A stretch of 64,000 nt of DNA from Mesomycoplasma ovipneumoniae (GCF_038095995.1 NZ_CP146005.1:186001-250000); one strand, 5' to 3'. Shown: positions 35,502-47,945, counted from the first letter of the stretch. The notes: generated by a model not told the origin, from the letters alone. Translations and numbers: made by a program.

Positions 35502-37301
35502 TTAGTTATCAATTTCAACTTCAATAAAAGATCTAAGTTCATCACCGATTTCGATGTCATCAAATTTGTAGATGTGTGTTCCAAATTCATTTCCAATTGT
35601 TACTTCTTTTACAGGATTTTTATCACGCTGAAGTGATTCAATTTTCCCTGAGTGAATTAATTTTGAATTTCTTCATAATTCAATTTTGCAATTTTCTACA
35701 AATTTTCCGCTAACAACGCTACATCCAGCAATTGAACCGACTTTAGAGAACCAAAATTTAGCAATAATTTTGGCAGTTCCAATTTGTTGAAGCTCATATT
35801 TGATTTCACGCATACTTCGAACTTGTTTTTTAATTTCATCAACTATTTTATAAATAATAGTGTGCTCGCGAATTTCAACTTGTGCTTGTTTAGCTTGCGC
35901 TTTTATTGCTGGTGGAACTTGGAGATTAAAAGTGTAAATAGTTGAATTTGAAGTTTGGGCCAGCAAAATATCGGCTTTGTTAATAATCCCAACTCCTGAG
36001 TGCAAAATGTGAATATGAACATGTTTTGAGGCAAGTTGTTCAATTGTTGAGTGCAAAGCCTGAGCAATTCCAGTCACGTCAGCTTTGATTATAATATTTA
36101 AGGTTTTTTCTTTTGTTTGTTGTGTAGTTTGAGCTTTTGTTTTTGAAAGTTTTTCTGATTGTCTTCTTTCTAATGCAAGTTGTTTGGCAAATTTTTCCTC
36201 GTGGAAACCAAAAAATTTATCACCAGCTTCAGGAACATAATTCAGACCTGTGACAATAACTGGGGTTCCCGGAGGCGCGAATTTAATTGGCTTACCGTTT
36301 GTGTCTTCAAGTGAACGAATTCGACCGTATTGACAACCAGCAACAATGAAATCTCGAACCATCAAAGTTCCATTTTGCACCATTAGAGTTGCAATTGTCC
36401 CTTTATTATGGTGAAGTTTTGCTTCAATAACGGTTCCAATTGGGTAGCGATTTTTGTTTGCTTTTAGTTCAAGAATTTCAGCAACTAGCAAAATAGACCG
36501 AAAAAGTTCATCAATTCCTTGACCAGTTAGAGCCGAACCGTAGACAAAAATATTGTTTCCTCCTCATTCTTCGGTGACAATATTTAATGCTGAAAGTTCA
36601 TTTTTGATTCGATCAACGTCTTTATTAGGTTTGTCCATTTTGTTAACAAAAACAATAATAGGCACATTTGCGGCAGTAGCATGACTGATAGCTTCTTTAG
36701 TTTGAGGCATAACCCCATCATCAGCGGCAACAACAAGGACGATAATATCGGTAACTTTTGCCCCCCGAGCCCGCATTTGGGTAAAGGCTTCATGACCTGG
36801 AGTGTCAATAAAATTGATAATATGGTCTTCAAAAGTAACTTGATAAGCACCGGTGTGTTGAGTGATTCCGCCACGCTCATTTTTTGCGACATTAGTTTTT
36901 CTAATAAAATCAAGAAGTGTTGTTTTCCCGTGATCGACATGACCCATAACCGTAATAATTGGTGGGCGGTGGCTGAGATGATCAGATTCGTCTTTAATAC
37001 TTACTTCTTCCATGAAATTTGATGCGTCAATTTGGACTTCTTTTTTAAAATCAAGTCCAAATTCAAGACAAACTTCGGCAATTTCATCTTCAGAAAGACT
37101 GTGATTTAAATTATACATTTTTGCTTGTTTGAAAAAATAAGTAATAATTTCATTAACAGAGACATTAATTTTTTCTGAAAGTTCGCTAATTGTCATTATT
37201 CCCGAAAAGAGGAAAACTCCGTTGTGAACTTTAGTTTCAACAGTTTTTAGTTGAGCCTTAATTTCGCCTACATTTGAGATTCTTTTTTGCGGTTTTTTCA
37301 T
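35502..37301 (-). CDS. infB: Translation initiation factor IF-2
   Basis: A 599-residue GTPase with a short N-domain. G1 [10 protein letters not shown]2 [15 protein letters not shown]3 DTPGHEAF, G4 NKMDKP, G5 GSALTGQGI, then the IF-2 domains II, III and the fMet-tRNA-binding C2 domain ending [18 protein letters not shown]. It positions initiator tRNA on the 30S subunit. Start overlaps the ylxR-like stop by four bases (ATGA), implying coupled translation. TGA codons (36492-36564 region and 35670s) are Trp. Confidence 0.95.
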
Positions 37302-37558
37302 AAGTTTTCTACCTCGATTGCTAAATTTTGGTAAGCAAAAGCGGAAATATTTGTTTTAAAAGTGCGATTAAAAAGTTTTCTTTTAATCGCATATTGAATT
37401 TTTTCATAATCATTGAAAATGTAAGCGCCCCTGCCACCAATTTTTTTATCAAAATGTTTATCAATAATTAATTTTTGATTAATATAAGTGAACCTAATTA
37501 AATTATTTATAGGATAAACTTTTTGATCAACTATACATTTTCTTGTGTGATTTTTCAT
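37298..37558 (-). CDS. ylxR: YlxR-family RNA-binding protein
   Basis: An 86-residue protein with the family signature [20 protein letters not shown] and [12 protein letters not shown]. It sits in its canonical place between nusA and infB. In Bacillus YlxR binds RNA/RNase P components and affects transcription. Start is 9 bases after the nusA stop. Confidence 0.88.
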   Translation of the reverse strand: MKNHTRKCIVDQKVYPINNLIRFTYINQKLIIDKHFDKKIGGRGAYIFNDYEKIQYAIKRKLFNRTFKTNISAFAYQNLAIEVENL

Positions 37559-37567
37559 TTTTTTACC

Positions 37568-39385
37568 TTAAAAGTCAAAATCGTCAATATCAATATCATC
37601 AACACCGGTGTATTTTACAAGATCATCATCTGATTTGAAATTTTTAATCTGTTTTTCATTTTGGATATATGATTCATTGTCTTCTTCGGTTCGATGACTG
37701 ACTTGTACTTTTGGAGTTTTTTGCTCTTGTTTTTTGCCTTCTTCTAAATGTTGTTTGTCGATTAATTCATTTTCGCTAATTGCTTCGTTAAGGGCTGAGT
37801 CAAACAAAGAATCGGCATCAAAAAATTTTTTTTGACTTACATTTGAAAAAGAGTATGATTTTTCTTCTGAATCCGATTGATAATTTGAGTAATTTGGATT
37901 ATTTTCTTTTTTATTAACGACTTTACCTGAAGGTCGATTTTTAGTTGCTGATTGTTTTACAGGACTAGCGGGTTTAGCAACTTCTGGCTGAGTTTTAGCA
38001 GATTTTAGCTTACTTCTAGGGATAAATTCATTCTCAACCCCATAAGGTTTTTCAAGTTCGAGAATATCTGATTCAAATTGCTGCAAAATTGAGTCAAAAC
38101 TATTGCTAGGTCGACTATATGAATTTCACTTATTTTGATTTTGATAAGCGCGACTTTGCTGACGTTGCATATATTCGTTTTTGAGATCAATTAGTTCTTG
38201 ATGATCTTTAACATTTCCGTTTCACTCAATTTGGAAATTATTGTCTTTTAGAACTGCAGAATAAGGCAAAATTTGAAGTTGACTACGAGTTAAATCGGCT
38301 GTTAATTTTACATTTGAACCGTTTTTTCCAATAGCAAGGCTATGTTGAAAATCAGGCACAACCACAGTAAAACGCCGTAATTTATGACTTATTTTGAACT
38401 CTTTTACGCAAATAACTTTTGAAGGTGACATTGCATTTACAATAAATTGAATTATATTGTCATCATATTTAATAACTTCAATTTTTTCGCCATCAAGTTC
38501 TTGACTAATTGCAAAAATTCTTGAACCAGTCTCGCCAACAACTGAGCCAATTTCGGAAATATCACTTGCTTCGGCATCATCAGTTTTTCGGATTGCAACC
38601 TTACATTTTTCACCAGGAATTCGTGCTATTGAAGCTATTTCAAGATATTTAGACTGTAATTCAGGAATTGCATCAATTATTTTTTTCTTAACAAGTTGAA
38701 CTGATTTTGATGAAACGACAACTTGTGACTGTTTTGTATTTTTAGTTACATTTTCAATAACAACTTCATGACGTGAACCAATTTTTAAATTATTTCCAGT
38801 TGCATAATGACTTGGCATAAAAGCAGAAACTTTGTCATCGTCAATTTCAAAAATGTAACCAGCTGAAATTTTGTTTGTGATTGTCGCAGAGACAACTTGA
38901 TTTTTTAATAATGAATATTTATTAAAAACATTATTACGGACAATTTCAGAAATTTTTTGTTTAAAAGTGTGCATAATTGCTGTAAAGAGTCATTGTTCAA
39001 AAGCTGTAAGGTCAAGTTCAATTGAAAAAATGTCATCAACACGGGCATTTTCGTTAACCTTTTTCGCATCAGAAACTAAAATAAATGAAATAGATTCATT
39101 AATTTTTTCTTCATTTGTCAGCTCATCAAAATAAGTATCTTCAACAACAATTCCGTTTGTATTAAAAACTTTAAAATTTGAATCTTCCAAATTAGCTTCA
39201 ATTAAAATATGCGCGTCAGGGTCAATTTTTCGTGATATAACAAATTCAATAGCTTCTTGGAAAATGTCAACAACTCTATCTAGCGATAATTCGCTGTTTT
39301 TAGCAACCTCCTTAATTGATTGAACAATTAATTTTGCGTTGTCTTTTGGGTTAATTTTAGTAACTTTTTCTCTTTTTCTATTCAT
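37568..39385 (-). CDS. nusA: Transcription termination/antitermination factor NusA
   Basis: A 605-residue protein: N-terminal RNA-polymerase-binding domain (IVQSIKEVAKNSELSLDRVV), S1 domain, then KH1/KH2 (EKCKVAIRKTDD, DIIQFIVNAMSPSKV, SLAIGKNGSNVKLTADLT). The C-terminal 230 residues form a mycoplasma-specific acidic, Gln/Lys-rich and probably disordered tail ending VDDIDIDDFDF. TGA codons are Trp. Start overlaps the rimP-like gene by eight bases. Confidence 0.92.
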
Positions 39386-39605
39386 CTTGGCAATCCTGTC
39401 CTCTTGAAAGCACTTCTAAAATAAAATTATTTTCACTAGATTCAATTTTATCAATAAATTCAGAAATTTTTTTAGAAATCGCTTCAACTTGATCAAGTGA
39501 ATTATAATTTGTAACAACTCTTAAATAGTTCAGCCCGTCTTCTAAAACAAAATTAATTGACAAAATATCATTAAATTCATCTTTTAACCTTTGTATTAAA
39601 TTCAA
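39378..39605 (-). CDS. rimP: Truncated RimP-like ribosome maturation factor
   Basis: 75 residues (usual RimP is about 150). LNYLRVVTNYNSLDQVEAIS and NFILEVLSRGQD match the N-terminal alpha/beta domain, including the 'YxLEVSSPGLD' strand; the SH3-like C-terminal domain is absent because the frame stops inside the nusA start. Position directly before nusA supports the call. The start is a TTG at 39603-39605 with AGGAGAAAA upstream; an ATG is not available. Confidence 0.65.
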   Translation of the reverse strand: MNLIQRLKDEFNDILSINFVLEDGLNYLRVVTNYNSLDQVEAISKKISEFIDKIESSENNFILEVLSRGQDCQDE

Positions 39606-39906
39606 ATTTTCTCCTTTTTCTTCAATGTTTTCAATAAGTTTGTTAGGTTTAAAACAAAAAAGTCGTCACAAGGACAACCTTTTATTGAAATGTTAATTTT
39701 ATAAAGGTTAAAATAATTATACAACTTTTAAAATTTTTTTAAAATAAAAAATTAAAAGTAAATGATTTTTAGCTATTATGTTATAATTAAAAAATATGTT
39801 TTTTTAGCACATTTATAGAAGTTTTGCTATTTTTTCAACATAAGTATTATAACAACTTCTAGATTTATCGTTTATTTTAGCACTTTTTTGGGTTTTTATA
39901 GTAAAT
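39606..39906. promoter_or_regulatory. Divergent promoters of rimP-nusA and the pullulanase-like gene
   Basis: No gene. Minus strand: TATAAT as complement of ATTATA near 39716. Plus strand: TTATAATT near 39780. An imperfect dyad (AAGG..CCTT; AACCTTTTATTG / TTTTATAAAGGTT) lies at 39672-39710 in the nusA leader. Confidence 0.45.
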
Positions 39907-41907
39907 ATGTTTATAAATTATGATACTGCTTTAATTAGAAAAAATTCGCGTGGCGAATCATATTGAGGACCGCTAGGCTTAATTTTTAATTCAAACCGTT
40001 TTGAATTTTATTTATGATCACCTGATGCAACGCGGGTTCACTTTGCAATTTATGAAAATTCTCAAGACACAAATCCAACCGAAATAATTGCAATGACAAA
40101 GCGATCTGATGTCTGATTTTGTGAAATTGATGAAAAATTTCACGGATATCTTTATAATTTATTAATTGAACACCGTGATTCAACAATAACCGAAGCACTT
40201 GATCCTTATTCTTATAGTATTTGTCCTTTTGATTGAACTAAAAATGAAGTTCCAAAAAGTTATTTAATTGATATTTATTCACCTCAGGCTGGCATAAGTC
40301 CTTCAGAATTATCATTTCAAAGCAAAAATCCGCTGAATGATGCACTAATTTACGAATTAAATATTCGCGATTTTAGTTCAAAAAATTCAAACATAGCAAA
40401 TCCAGGCACTTTTCTTGGGGCGCTAGATCAGAAAATTTTTGATTATTTATCTGGACTAAATTTTAATTTTTTACAATTATTACCAGTTCATTCTTGTTAT
40501 ACTTTTAGTCAAAAAAATGTTTCAATTCTTAAAAAAGGTCAAGGAAAAGGACATTTTACAAACTATAACTGAGGCTATGATCCGCTTGGATTTTTCTCAA
40601 TTAATTCAAGTTATTCGACAAATCCGCTTGATCCGTATTTAAAAATAAAAGAATTTAAAGCATTTATTGACTCAGCTCATAAAAAAAATATCGGAATTAT
40701 TCTTGATGTTGCTTTTAGTCAAACTTTTTGCAAATCAATTTTAGATGATGTAGCCCGTGGTTATTTTTATCGCGATGAGGCCTTGTCTTTTCCTTCCCAA
40801 TTTCCGCCTCTTGATTCGCAAAAGCCAATGGCATTTAGGCTAATTTTAGACTCACTCATTTTTTTTGTGCAATACTATAAAGTTGATGGATTTCGCTTTG
40901 ATGCAGCTTCGTATTTTGATAAAAAATCACTTGAAATTATAAGTATCGAACTGAAAAAAATAAATCCTAACATTATTTTGTTTGGTAAATTTTGTAAAAA
41001 AACTGATTTACAACACAAAAATCGAACTGAAAAAACTAGTCGTTCTAATAATTTTAACTTTGCTTATTTAAATTATGGACTTCCGAATGTTATTCGCGGA
41101 TCGAATGTTCCTGGTGATAAAGGTTTAATTTTGTCAAAAAATAGTTCAAAATTTGCCTCATATGTTTCACTGATTCCAGGTGGGATTTTTGACTTTGATT
41201 TTGGCGATTTTTATCACTCAGCTAGAAGAGATGACCTTTTTGCAAACGATATTAGTATAAATGTTTCTTATATAACTTCATATGATGGTCCTACTTTGGC
41301 TGACAAAATTTTAACAAGTGCCTCAGGACTGACAAAAAATGCTTTTATCGAAACTTATCGTCAAGCATTAATGATGACTTTATTTGTTCAAGGAAAAGTT
41401 CTTTTAAGTTCAGGAACTGAGTTTGCCTTTTCAAAAGCATGTGATTTTTCGGGCGCTAGTTATTCAAATTGTCAACTTAATTTAAATGCAACAAAACCAC
41501 CTTTTCCATATCAGGGAAATAAATTTCTTGATTTTTATTCAAATAAAACCACCGATTTTACAAACGGTCTTGATTTTAGCCTTCTTGAAATTAGCGAAAT
41601 TAAAACTAAAATTTTTAATTTTTTAGCAAAAATTAACGAATTTCGCCTAAAAACCCAGTTTTTTAGATTGCCAGATAATCAAACAATTTGTGATTCGATA
41701 AAATTTGAAACTGTTGACAATAAAAAAGGTTTAATTATTTTTAACATCCAAATTAAAAACGAAATTATTAAGGTGATTCATAATTTTTCAGCCAATTTTT
41801 ATGACTATAATTTTGAAGATTTTGATGTTATTTTTAATTCTAAATTACAATTTAGTCAAAATGTTATTGAAAAACGACAGTCAATCTTACTTATGAAAAA
41901 ACTTTAG
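39907..41907 (+). CDS. Pullulanase-like GH13 protein with degenerate active site
   Basis: A 666-residue protein with the type I pullulanase layout: an N-terminal CBM48-like part (FEFYLWSPDATRVHFAIYE), YELNIRDFSS, the NWGYDPLGFFSINSSY segment, then the GH13 barrel. The four conserved regions are altered: region I is DVAFSQT (usual DVVYNHT), region II GFRFDAASYFD keeps the nucleophile Asp, region III is LFGKFC where the acid/base Glu (GEGW/GEPW) is Lys, region IV is ITSYDGPTLADKI (usual ESHDNxTLWDKL). Hydrolysis of alpha-1,6-glucan therefore looks unlikely; a glycan-binding or scaffolding role is possible. Many TGA codons are Trp. Monocistronic, followed by an element fragment and terminator. 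Confidence 0.82.
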
Positions 41908-41950
41908 TCCTAAAATTTGCCTTGAATTTTAAAAACTAAAAAAACCAATA

Positions 41951-42040
41951 AAATAGGTAATTAACTTTTTGGTAAAAGTTAAAAAAGTGTATAAAACACG
42001 ATACTTTTTAAGATTAGCTCATCAAACTGTCAAACTCAAG
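41951..42040 (+). mobile_element. Fragment of the TIR element (right end only)
   Basis: Contains GGTAATTAACTTTT, an AAAAAGTGT..ATACTTTTT hairpin, AAGATTAGCTCATCAAACTG and the end CAAACTCAAG, matching the left part of copy D (54110-54195) in reverse. No second end or promoter. It lies between the pullulanase-like stop and terminator. Confidence 0.75.
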
Positions 42041-42044
42041 TACT

Positions 42045-42074
42045 AAAAAAAACCAGATAAAACTGGTTTTTTTT
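42045..42074. terminator. Bidirectional terminator
   Basis: AAAAAAAACCAG / CTGGTTTTTTTT; serves the pullulanase-like gene and nox, which converge. Confidence 0.88.
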
Positions 42075-42098
42075 AGTTAAATTTTTGAGGCAAAAATC

Positions 42099-43475
42099 CT
42101 ATTTTTTATTATATTTTAGCCCTAGTGCATTTAAAATTACTTGGATTACAAAGTTAAATGGCTTATTATAGTGAGGCAAGAAGTAGAAATCTGAAAGAGC
42201 AATTTCAGGTAATTTTAGACCTTTTTGAATTGCTAGTGAAAGGAAATAAATTACTTCAGTGTGATTATATTCTTTCCCATATGAACCAATTTGAGCCCCA
42301 ATTAATTTTAGACTTGACTTGTCATAAGCAATTTTGATTCATACTTTAGATTTATTTTGCATAAATTCTGGGCGATCTCAGTCTTCAAGATATTCAACGC
42401 CAACATTATCTAATCCCATTTTTGGACAAGCATTTTCACAATATCCAGTTGAGGCATAATTAAATCCAAAAACAGAAATTGCATTTGTTCCAACATAACC
42501 TGGGAAAGGAATATCTTCACGTCCTGCGATGTGGAAAGCAGCAACTATTCCTGATTTTACGGCATTTGTTGCAAGTGCAATGTGAGCGTGTTGTTTAGTT
42601 ACATTGTGAACCATTGAAGCTGAATCACCAATTACATAAACATCTTTATCACTTAAGCAACGCTGAAATTCATCAACTTTGACTGCGCCATTAGCAGTTT
42701 TTTCAACGTCTGTTAAAATTTTAGTATTTGGTGCAAATCCGATAGCTAAAATTACAAGGTCAGCTTCATATTTACCTTTGTCTGTTTCAACAAAAGCAAC
42801 TTTTTTTCCACTTTCATCGGCAATGAAACGAACAACTTTTTGATTAAATTGTAAATTAATACCTTCTTCAACGATTTTATCCTCAATTTTTTGAGTAAAT
42901 TCCTTATCAAAATAATTAGGGATAATTCTATCTTGCATGTCAATTAGTGTTGTTTTTTTACCATATTTGTGAAAAGCTTCGAGTAATTCAATACCAATGT
43001 AACCACCGCCGATAATAATTACATTTTTAATTGATGGATCAACTGCTTTTGCTTTAATTTCTTTTGCGTGAGTAAATGTTTTTGAAACTAAAATATTTTC
43101 AAGATCAATTCCTTCGAAAGGTGGAATAATCGGCCAAGTTCCGCCAGCAAAAACTAATTTATCATAGCTATCTTTAAAAATTTCGCCACTAACTAAATTT
43201 TTAACAGTAATAATTTTATTTTTACGGTCAATTTCGAGAACATCATGCTGTAAATGAACATCGATTCCCATTGATTTTAATTGTTCAGGACTTGAATAAA
43301 AAAGTCCAGATGGATCGCTAAATTCATCAGAAACTCAAAGTGCAATTCCGCAACCTAAAAACGAAATGTCAGTATTTCTATCATATGAGACAAGTTCCGC
43401 TTGTGGGTAAATAGTTTTTAGGGTTCTTAAAAATGAAGTTCCGGCATGGTTAGTTCCGATTGATATTATTTTCAT
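42099..43475 (-). CDS. nox: NADH oxidase (water-forming type)
   Basis: A 458-residue flavoprotein. N-terminal FAD fold MKIISIGTNHAGTSFL, redox cysteine in ISFLGCGIALWV (residue near 43), second Rossmann fold VIIIGGGYIGIELLEAFHKYG for NADH, and the FAD motif DVYVIGDSASM. It regenerates NAD+ by reducing oxygen, needed for mycoplasma glycolysis. TGA codons are Trp. Ribosome site AGGAG. Single-gene transcript between terminators. Water versus peroxide as product is inferred from the retained cysteine. Confidence 0.93.
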
Positions 43476-43599
43476 AAAATCTCCTATTTTTAGTGTTTTT
43501 TCGGGAGTAAAAAATTAAATTTAATTTTATTAAATTATACAATATTTTTTAATTTTTTATTAAAATTAAGTTACAATTAAAAAAATAAAGAATAAAATA

Positions 43600-43646
43600 A
43601 AAAATCTTCGAAATTTTAGGAAAAACTACTAAATTTCGGAGATTTT
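43600..43646 (-). terminator. rsmE terminator
   Basis: Stem AAAATCTTCGAAATTTTAG / CTAAATTTCGGAGATTTT (one G-T type mismatch) followed in minus-strand sense by a T-rich tail. Confidence 0.75.
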
Positions 43647-43666
43647 TTCACTTTTTGACTAAAAAG

Positions 43667-44350
43667 TTAATCATTTATGCATTTACTTAATAAAAAAATT
43701 GCGGCTGTTTCAGAGCGCAAAATTCTTTTACCTAAAGATACAACTTGAAAATCAAATTTTTGGGCTAGCTCTATCTCTGACTCATCAAAGCTGCCTTCAG
43801 GACCAATTATTATAATTGTATCGCTTTCTGATTGGTCTATTTTTGTCTGGTTTTTTTGACCTTCAAAGGCGATTAATTTTTGGCTAAAATTACTAGAGTT
43901 TTTCAAAATATCACTGTAATTTACAGGTAAATTTATTTTTGGAATCAAATTTCGAAAACTCTGTTGCGCGCTGTGGAGGCAAATTTGCTCTCATCTTTTT
44001 AGTTTTTTTCTTAAGTCTCCTTCTAATTTTTGGCTGACATTTTTACTAAAAAATGGTCAAATTTCGCTTACGCCAATTTCAACAGCTTTTTGAATTGCAA
44101 ATTCAAAAGATTTTGTCTTTAGAATTGCAAGTGCTAAAATAACCTTGTTTTTAGGCTCATTATTTAATTCAAGTTTTTCAATAATTTCAGCCTTGTTTGA
44201 ATTTTGAACTAATTTTGTAAGATAAAATTCACCTTTATAAACACAGATAAAATTTTCGTTTTTAATTCGCACAACTTTAATATGATTTAAATTTAAATCA
44301 TCAAGAATAAAAAAATTTTCTTGTTTTTCACTAACAAAAAAACGGAACAT
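43667..44350 (-). CDS. rsmE: 16S rRNA m3U1498 methyltransferase
   Basis: A 227-residue SPOUT-class enzyme. N-terminal PUA-like part (FRFFVSEKQENFFIL, HIKVVRIKNE), then ALAILKTKSFEFAIQKAVEIGVSEI, and the knotted AdoMet site IIIGPEGSFDESEI...VVSLGKRILRSETAAIF. It methylates U1498 of 16S rRNA. A TGA pair near 43990-44050 is Trp. Divergent from alaS with about 70 bases between. Confidence 0.92.
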
Positions 44351-44422
44351 AGATAAAATTTTAATATAAAATTTTACAAATCCTAAAAATTAAGTAAAAT
44401 TATTATTATAAGGATAAAACAA

Positions 44423-47074
44423 ATGAAAAAATTATCAGCTAATGAAGTTCGCCAACTTTGATATGATTTTTTTCAACAAAAAAATCATCTTCTTATAGAA
44501 TCTAAACCCCTTGTTCCACAAAATGATGATTCACTTCTTTGAATTAATTCAGGAGTTGCGGCGTTAAAAGATTATTTTATTGGTAAAAAAATTCCACCTT
44601 CAAAACGACTTGTTAATTCGCAAAAAGCACTAAGAACTAATGATATTGAAAATGTTGGGCAAACCTCAAGGCATCACACTTTGTTTGAAATGCTAGGAAA
44701 TTTTTCAATTGGAGACTATTTTAAACTTGAGGCGATTGATTTTGCCTTTGAATTTTTGACTAAATGATTAGAATTAGACCCTGAAAAACTTTATATAACA
44801 TATTATGATAGTGATTTTGAGACTTTAAATAAATGGAAAAGTTTAGGTTTTCCTGAAAATAGACTTATTCCCGGCGGTAAAAAAACTAATTTTTGAGACT
44901 TAGGTCAAGGTCCTTGTGGTCCATGTACTGAAATTTATTTTGACCGTGGTGAAAAATTTGATGCTCGTGGCGATCAATTAATAAGAAATGACATCGAAAA
45001 TGACCGTTTTATTGAAATTTGAAACATTGTTTTTTCAGAATTTAATAACGACGGAGCACAAAATTATTCGCCGTTAATGTCAAAAAATATCGATACTGGT
45101 GCAGGTTTTGAAAGAATCGTCTCAATTTTGCAAAACGGTCCAACTAATTATGATACAGATTTATTTTTACCAATTATTGCAGAAATTCAAAAGTACACTA
45201 ATTTTAAATACGATATTGAAAATTATTTTAAAAAAGATGCAAAACAAGCCCAAATCAATAAAAGTTTTAGACTAATTGCCGACCACATTCGCGCAATAAG
45301 TGCCGCAGTAAATGATGGAGTTATGCCATCAAATTTACACCGAGGCTACATAATTAGGCGTTTAATTAGAAGAGCTTATTGAAACGGGAAAAAATTAGGA
45401 ATTTCAGAAGAGTTTTTACACAAATTGGCCCCAATTGTTGCTAAAACCTTGAATGCTAATTTTGATATTGAAAAAATTGAGTCCGTGATTTATCATGAAG
45501 AAAAAAATTTTATAAAAACTCTTGAAATTGGTCATGAACTTTTAGAAAATGAGATAAAAAAAACTGAAGGCCAAATTTCTCCAGAAATTGTTTTTAAACT
45601 TTTTGTTACTTACGGATTTCCTCCTGAACTAACTCAGGAAATCCTCCAGGAAAAAAATATTAGTTTTGACCTTAAATCATTAGAAGAATATCGCGAAAAA
45701 CATGCTCAAATTTCCCGGGCAAATATTAAAAAAGGTATGGGAAAAGTTATTGATTCTTTAAATCAAGTTGAATCACAAATTTCAGAATTTGTAGGTTATG
45801 AATTTCACAAAACTGAAACAAAAATTACTTTTTTAGCAAACCAGTTTAATGAAATTGACCAAACCAACGAAGGTGAAATTTCATATGCAATTTTTGAAAA
45901 AACACCTTTTTATGCAACAGCTGGTGGTCAAAAACATGATCAGGGATATATAATTCAAGGCGACAAAAAAATTGAAATTATTGACGTTTTTAAAGATAAA
46001 TTTTTAAATAATGTCCATGTTTTTGAAGGTAAACTATCAAAAAATTTACCTGTAATTTTAGAGCTAAATTCAGACAACCGTTTAAAATTAGAGCGAAATC
46101 ACTCGGCAACTCACCTTTTATTTGCCTCACTTCGGGCAGAATTTGGTCCTCAAATTAAGCAACTTGGATCTGATAATAATGAAGAAAGATTGACTTTTGA
46201 CTTTCCTTGTGCCCAAAAACCTTCGAAAGAACAAATAAAATCTGTCGAAAACCGTGTAAATTCATATATAAGTCAACAAGTTCAACGTGAATATTTAGTC
46301 ACAGATCTACAAGAAGCCCAAAAACTAAATGCAATTATGACATTAGAAGAATCAGAATACATGGATCCTAATGCGCTTCGACTTGTAGTTTTTCCTGGAA
46401 TTACAACAGATTTATGTGGTGGAACTCATATTCAAAACACTAAATTATTAGAAAAATTCACAATTTTATCTTGCCAAACTAAGGGTTCTGGAATTTACCG
46501 GATTCGTGCGGTTAGCTCTTTTGCCAAAAATGTTGAGTTTTTAAAGCAAAATATTGAACTTTTAAAGTTTCAAATTAGTTCACTGGTTAATAAAATTGCA
46601 AAAATTAGTCAGGATTTTACCTTTGATTTTCCAAGTTTTACTGATTTAGATTTAGAATTTGAGCACTTGACAAAAATTGAAGAAGAGCTTAAAGAAAAAT
46701 ACAAAAAAATCCTAAAAAATCAAGATATTTCTCAATCATTAGAATTAAATTCAGAAAATTTTGTTGACATTAATCAAAATAAGTTCTACATTGATTTGGA
46801 ATTTAATTCCAAAAATCTAAAACAATCAGCAGCTACTTTTAGACAAAAAAACCCAAAATCTACATTTATTTTAGCTGCAAATCTCGAAGATGAAAATTAT
46901 TTAATTACAGTTGCATCTTTTAACTTAGAATCAAATGTTATTCTTGAAAAAATTATGGAAATTTACGATGGTGCAGGAGGTGGAAATTCTAAAATAGCGC
47001 AGGCAAAAATCAAGAAAAAACCTATAAAAGACAATATAATTAAGCTTTTATGAGCATTAGACCCAGAGTTTTAG
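44423..47074 (+). CDS. alaS: Alanyl-tRNA synthetase
   Basis: An 883-residue class II synthetase. Motif 1 region ([16 protein letters not shown]), motif 2 ([21 protein letters not shown]), motif 3 ([11 protein letters not shown]), the editing domain zinc set HSATHLL and [10 protein letters not shown], and the C-terminal DHHA1-type part ([15 protein letters not shown]). TGA codons are Trp; the apparent stop TGA at 47051 is also Trp, so the protein ends ALDPEF at TAG 47072-47074 and overlaps ruvX by 25 bases. First gene of a long plus-strand run of translation-related genes. Confidence 0.93.
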
Positions 47075-47490
47075 CGCTTGATTTAGGGGTTAAGTCTTGC
47101 GGCTTTGCAATTTCTGATTCAGATTGGAAAATTTCTTTGCCCCTTGAGCAATATAATTTTAATAGGTATGATTTTGCAAGAGTTATTGCGCGAATTGGTT
47201 TTTGATTGGATCAATATTCCGTTTCTACTCTTGTTTTAGGTTATCCTTTGACTTTATCAGGTAAAATTTCGCCAAGAACAATTATGGTTGAAGAATTTGC
47301 CCAATTAATAAAAAAACACTATCAAATACAACTTTTTTTCCAAGATGAGCGACTTTCTTCCAAGGAAGCAAACTCAATTTTAATTGACTCAGGCCTGTCC
47401 TTTAAAAAACGACAAAAAATTATTGACAAATTAGCAGCTCAAATTATACTTGAAAGATTTTTACAAACACAAAATGGATATGAAAACTAA
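47050..47490 (+). CDS. ruvX: Holliday-junction resolvase-like protein RuvX/YqgF
   Basis: A 146-residue RNase H-fold protein: [16 protein letters not shown] (first catalytic Asp), LVLGYPLTLSGK, and FFQDERLSSKEA with the second acidic pair. E. coli YqgF acts in 16S rRNA 5'-end processing; resolvase activity is reported in some bacteria. It overlaps the end of alaS in another frame. One TGA is Trp. Confidence 0.88.
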
Positions 47491-47944
47491 AAAAACTTTA
47501 ACTCAAGAACCAATAAACCTTTCAGACCCGCAGCGAGTAATAATCGCAAAAGAAATTTCAAATTCAACAAAGCCAGCTTATGAAAAACTTTATTCACTTT
47601 TTTATACTGAATTTGAAGATTTAAGAATTTTTTCTGTTGTTTTTGATGAGAAAAAAAATATTCTTGCCTTTGAAATTGACAGAAATACTTGAGAAACTAC
47701 AAAAACCTTTGTTGAATTTGACGACCAGACTATTGAACTTTTAGAGATGCAAATTAGTGAATTTTTTGACACAAATAAGTTCATATTTGAAGGTAAGTCA
47801 ATTGATCCTTTTACTTTTTTCAATAATTTCTCGCCCGAAACTGATTATGATGATATAATTGAGGAACTTAGTGATAAAGAAGTAATTAGAGTTCCTGAAT
47901 TAAAAAATAAAGCAAAAAAAGCTATAAAATCAAAGGTAAATTAA
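47474..47944 (+). CDS. Conserved-looking hypothetical protein
   Basis: 156 acidic residues with no motif I recognise and no membrane segment. The ATG at 47474 (or 47480) overlaps the end of ruvX; the TGA at 47690-47692 is Trp and the frame continues to FFNNFSPETDYDDIIEEL and a basic tail KAKKAIKSKVN. It lies one base before pth in a tight operon, so it is very likely translated. Confidence 0.75.
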
Positions 47945-47945
47945 G

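Noticed and set aside
47051-47053. TGA as the stop of alaS
   Set aside because: TGA is Trp in this code; the frame runs on to TAG at 47072 and overlaps ruvX.
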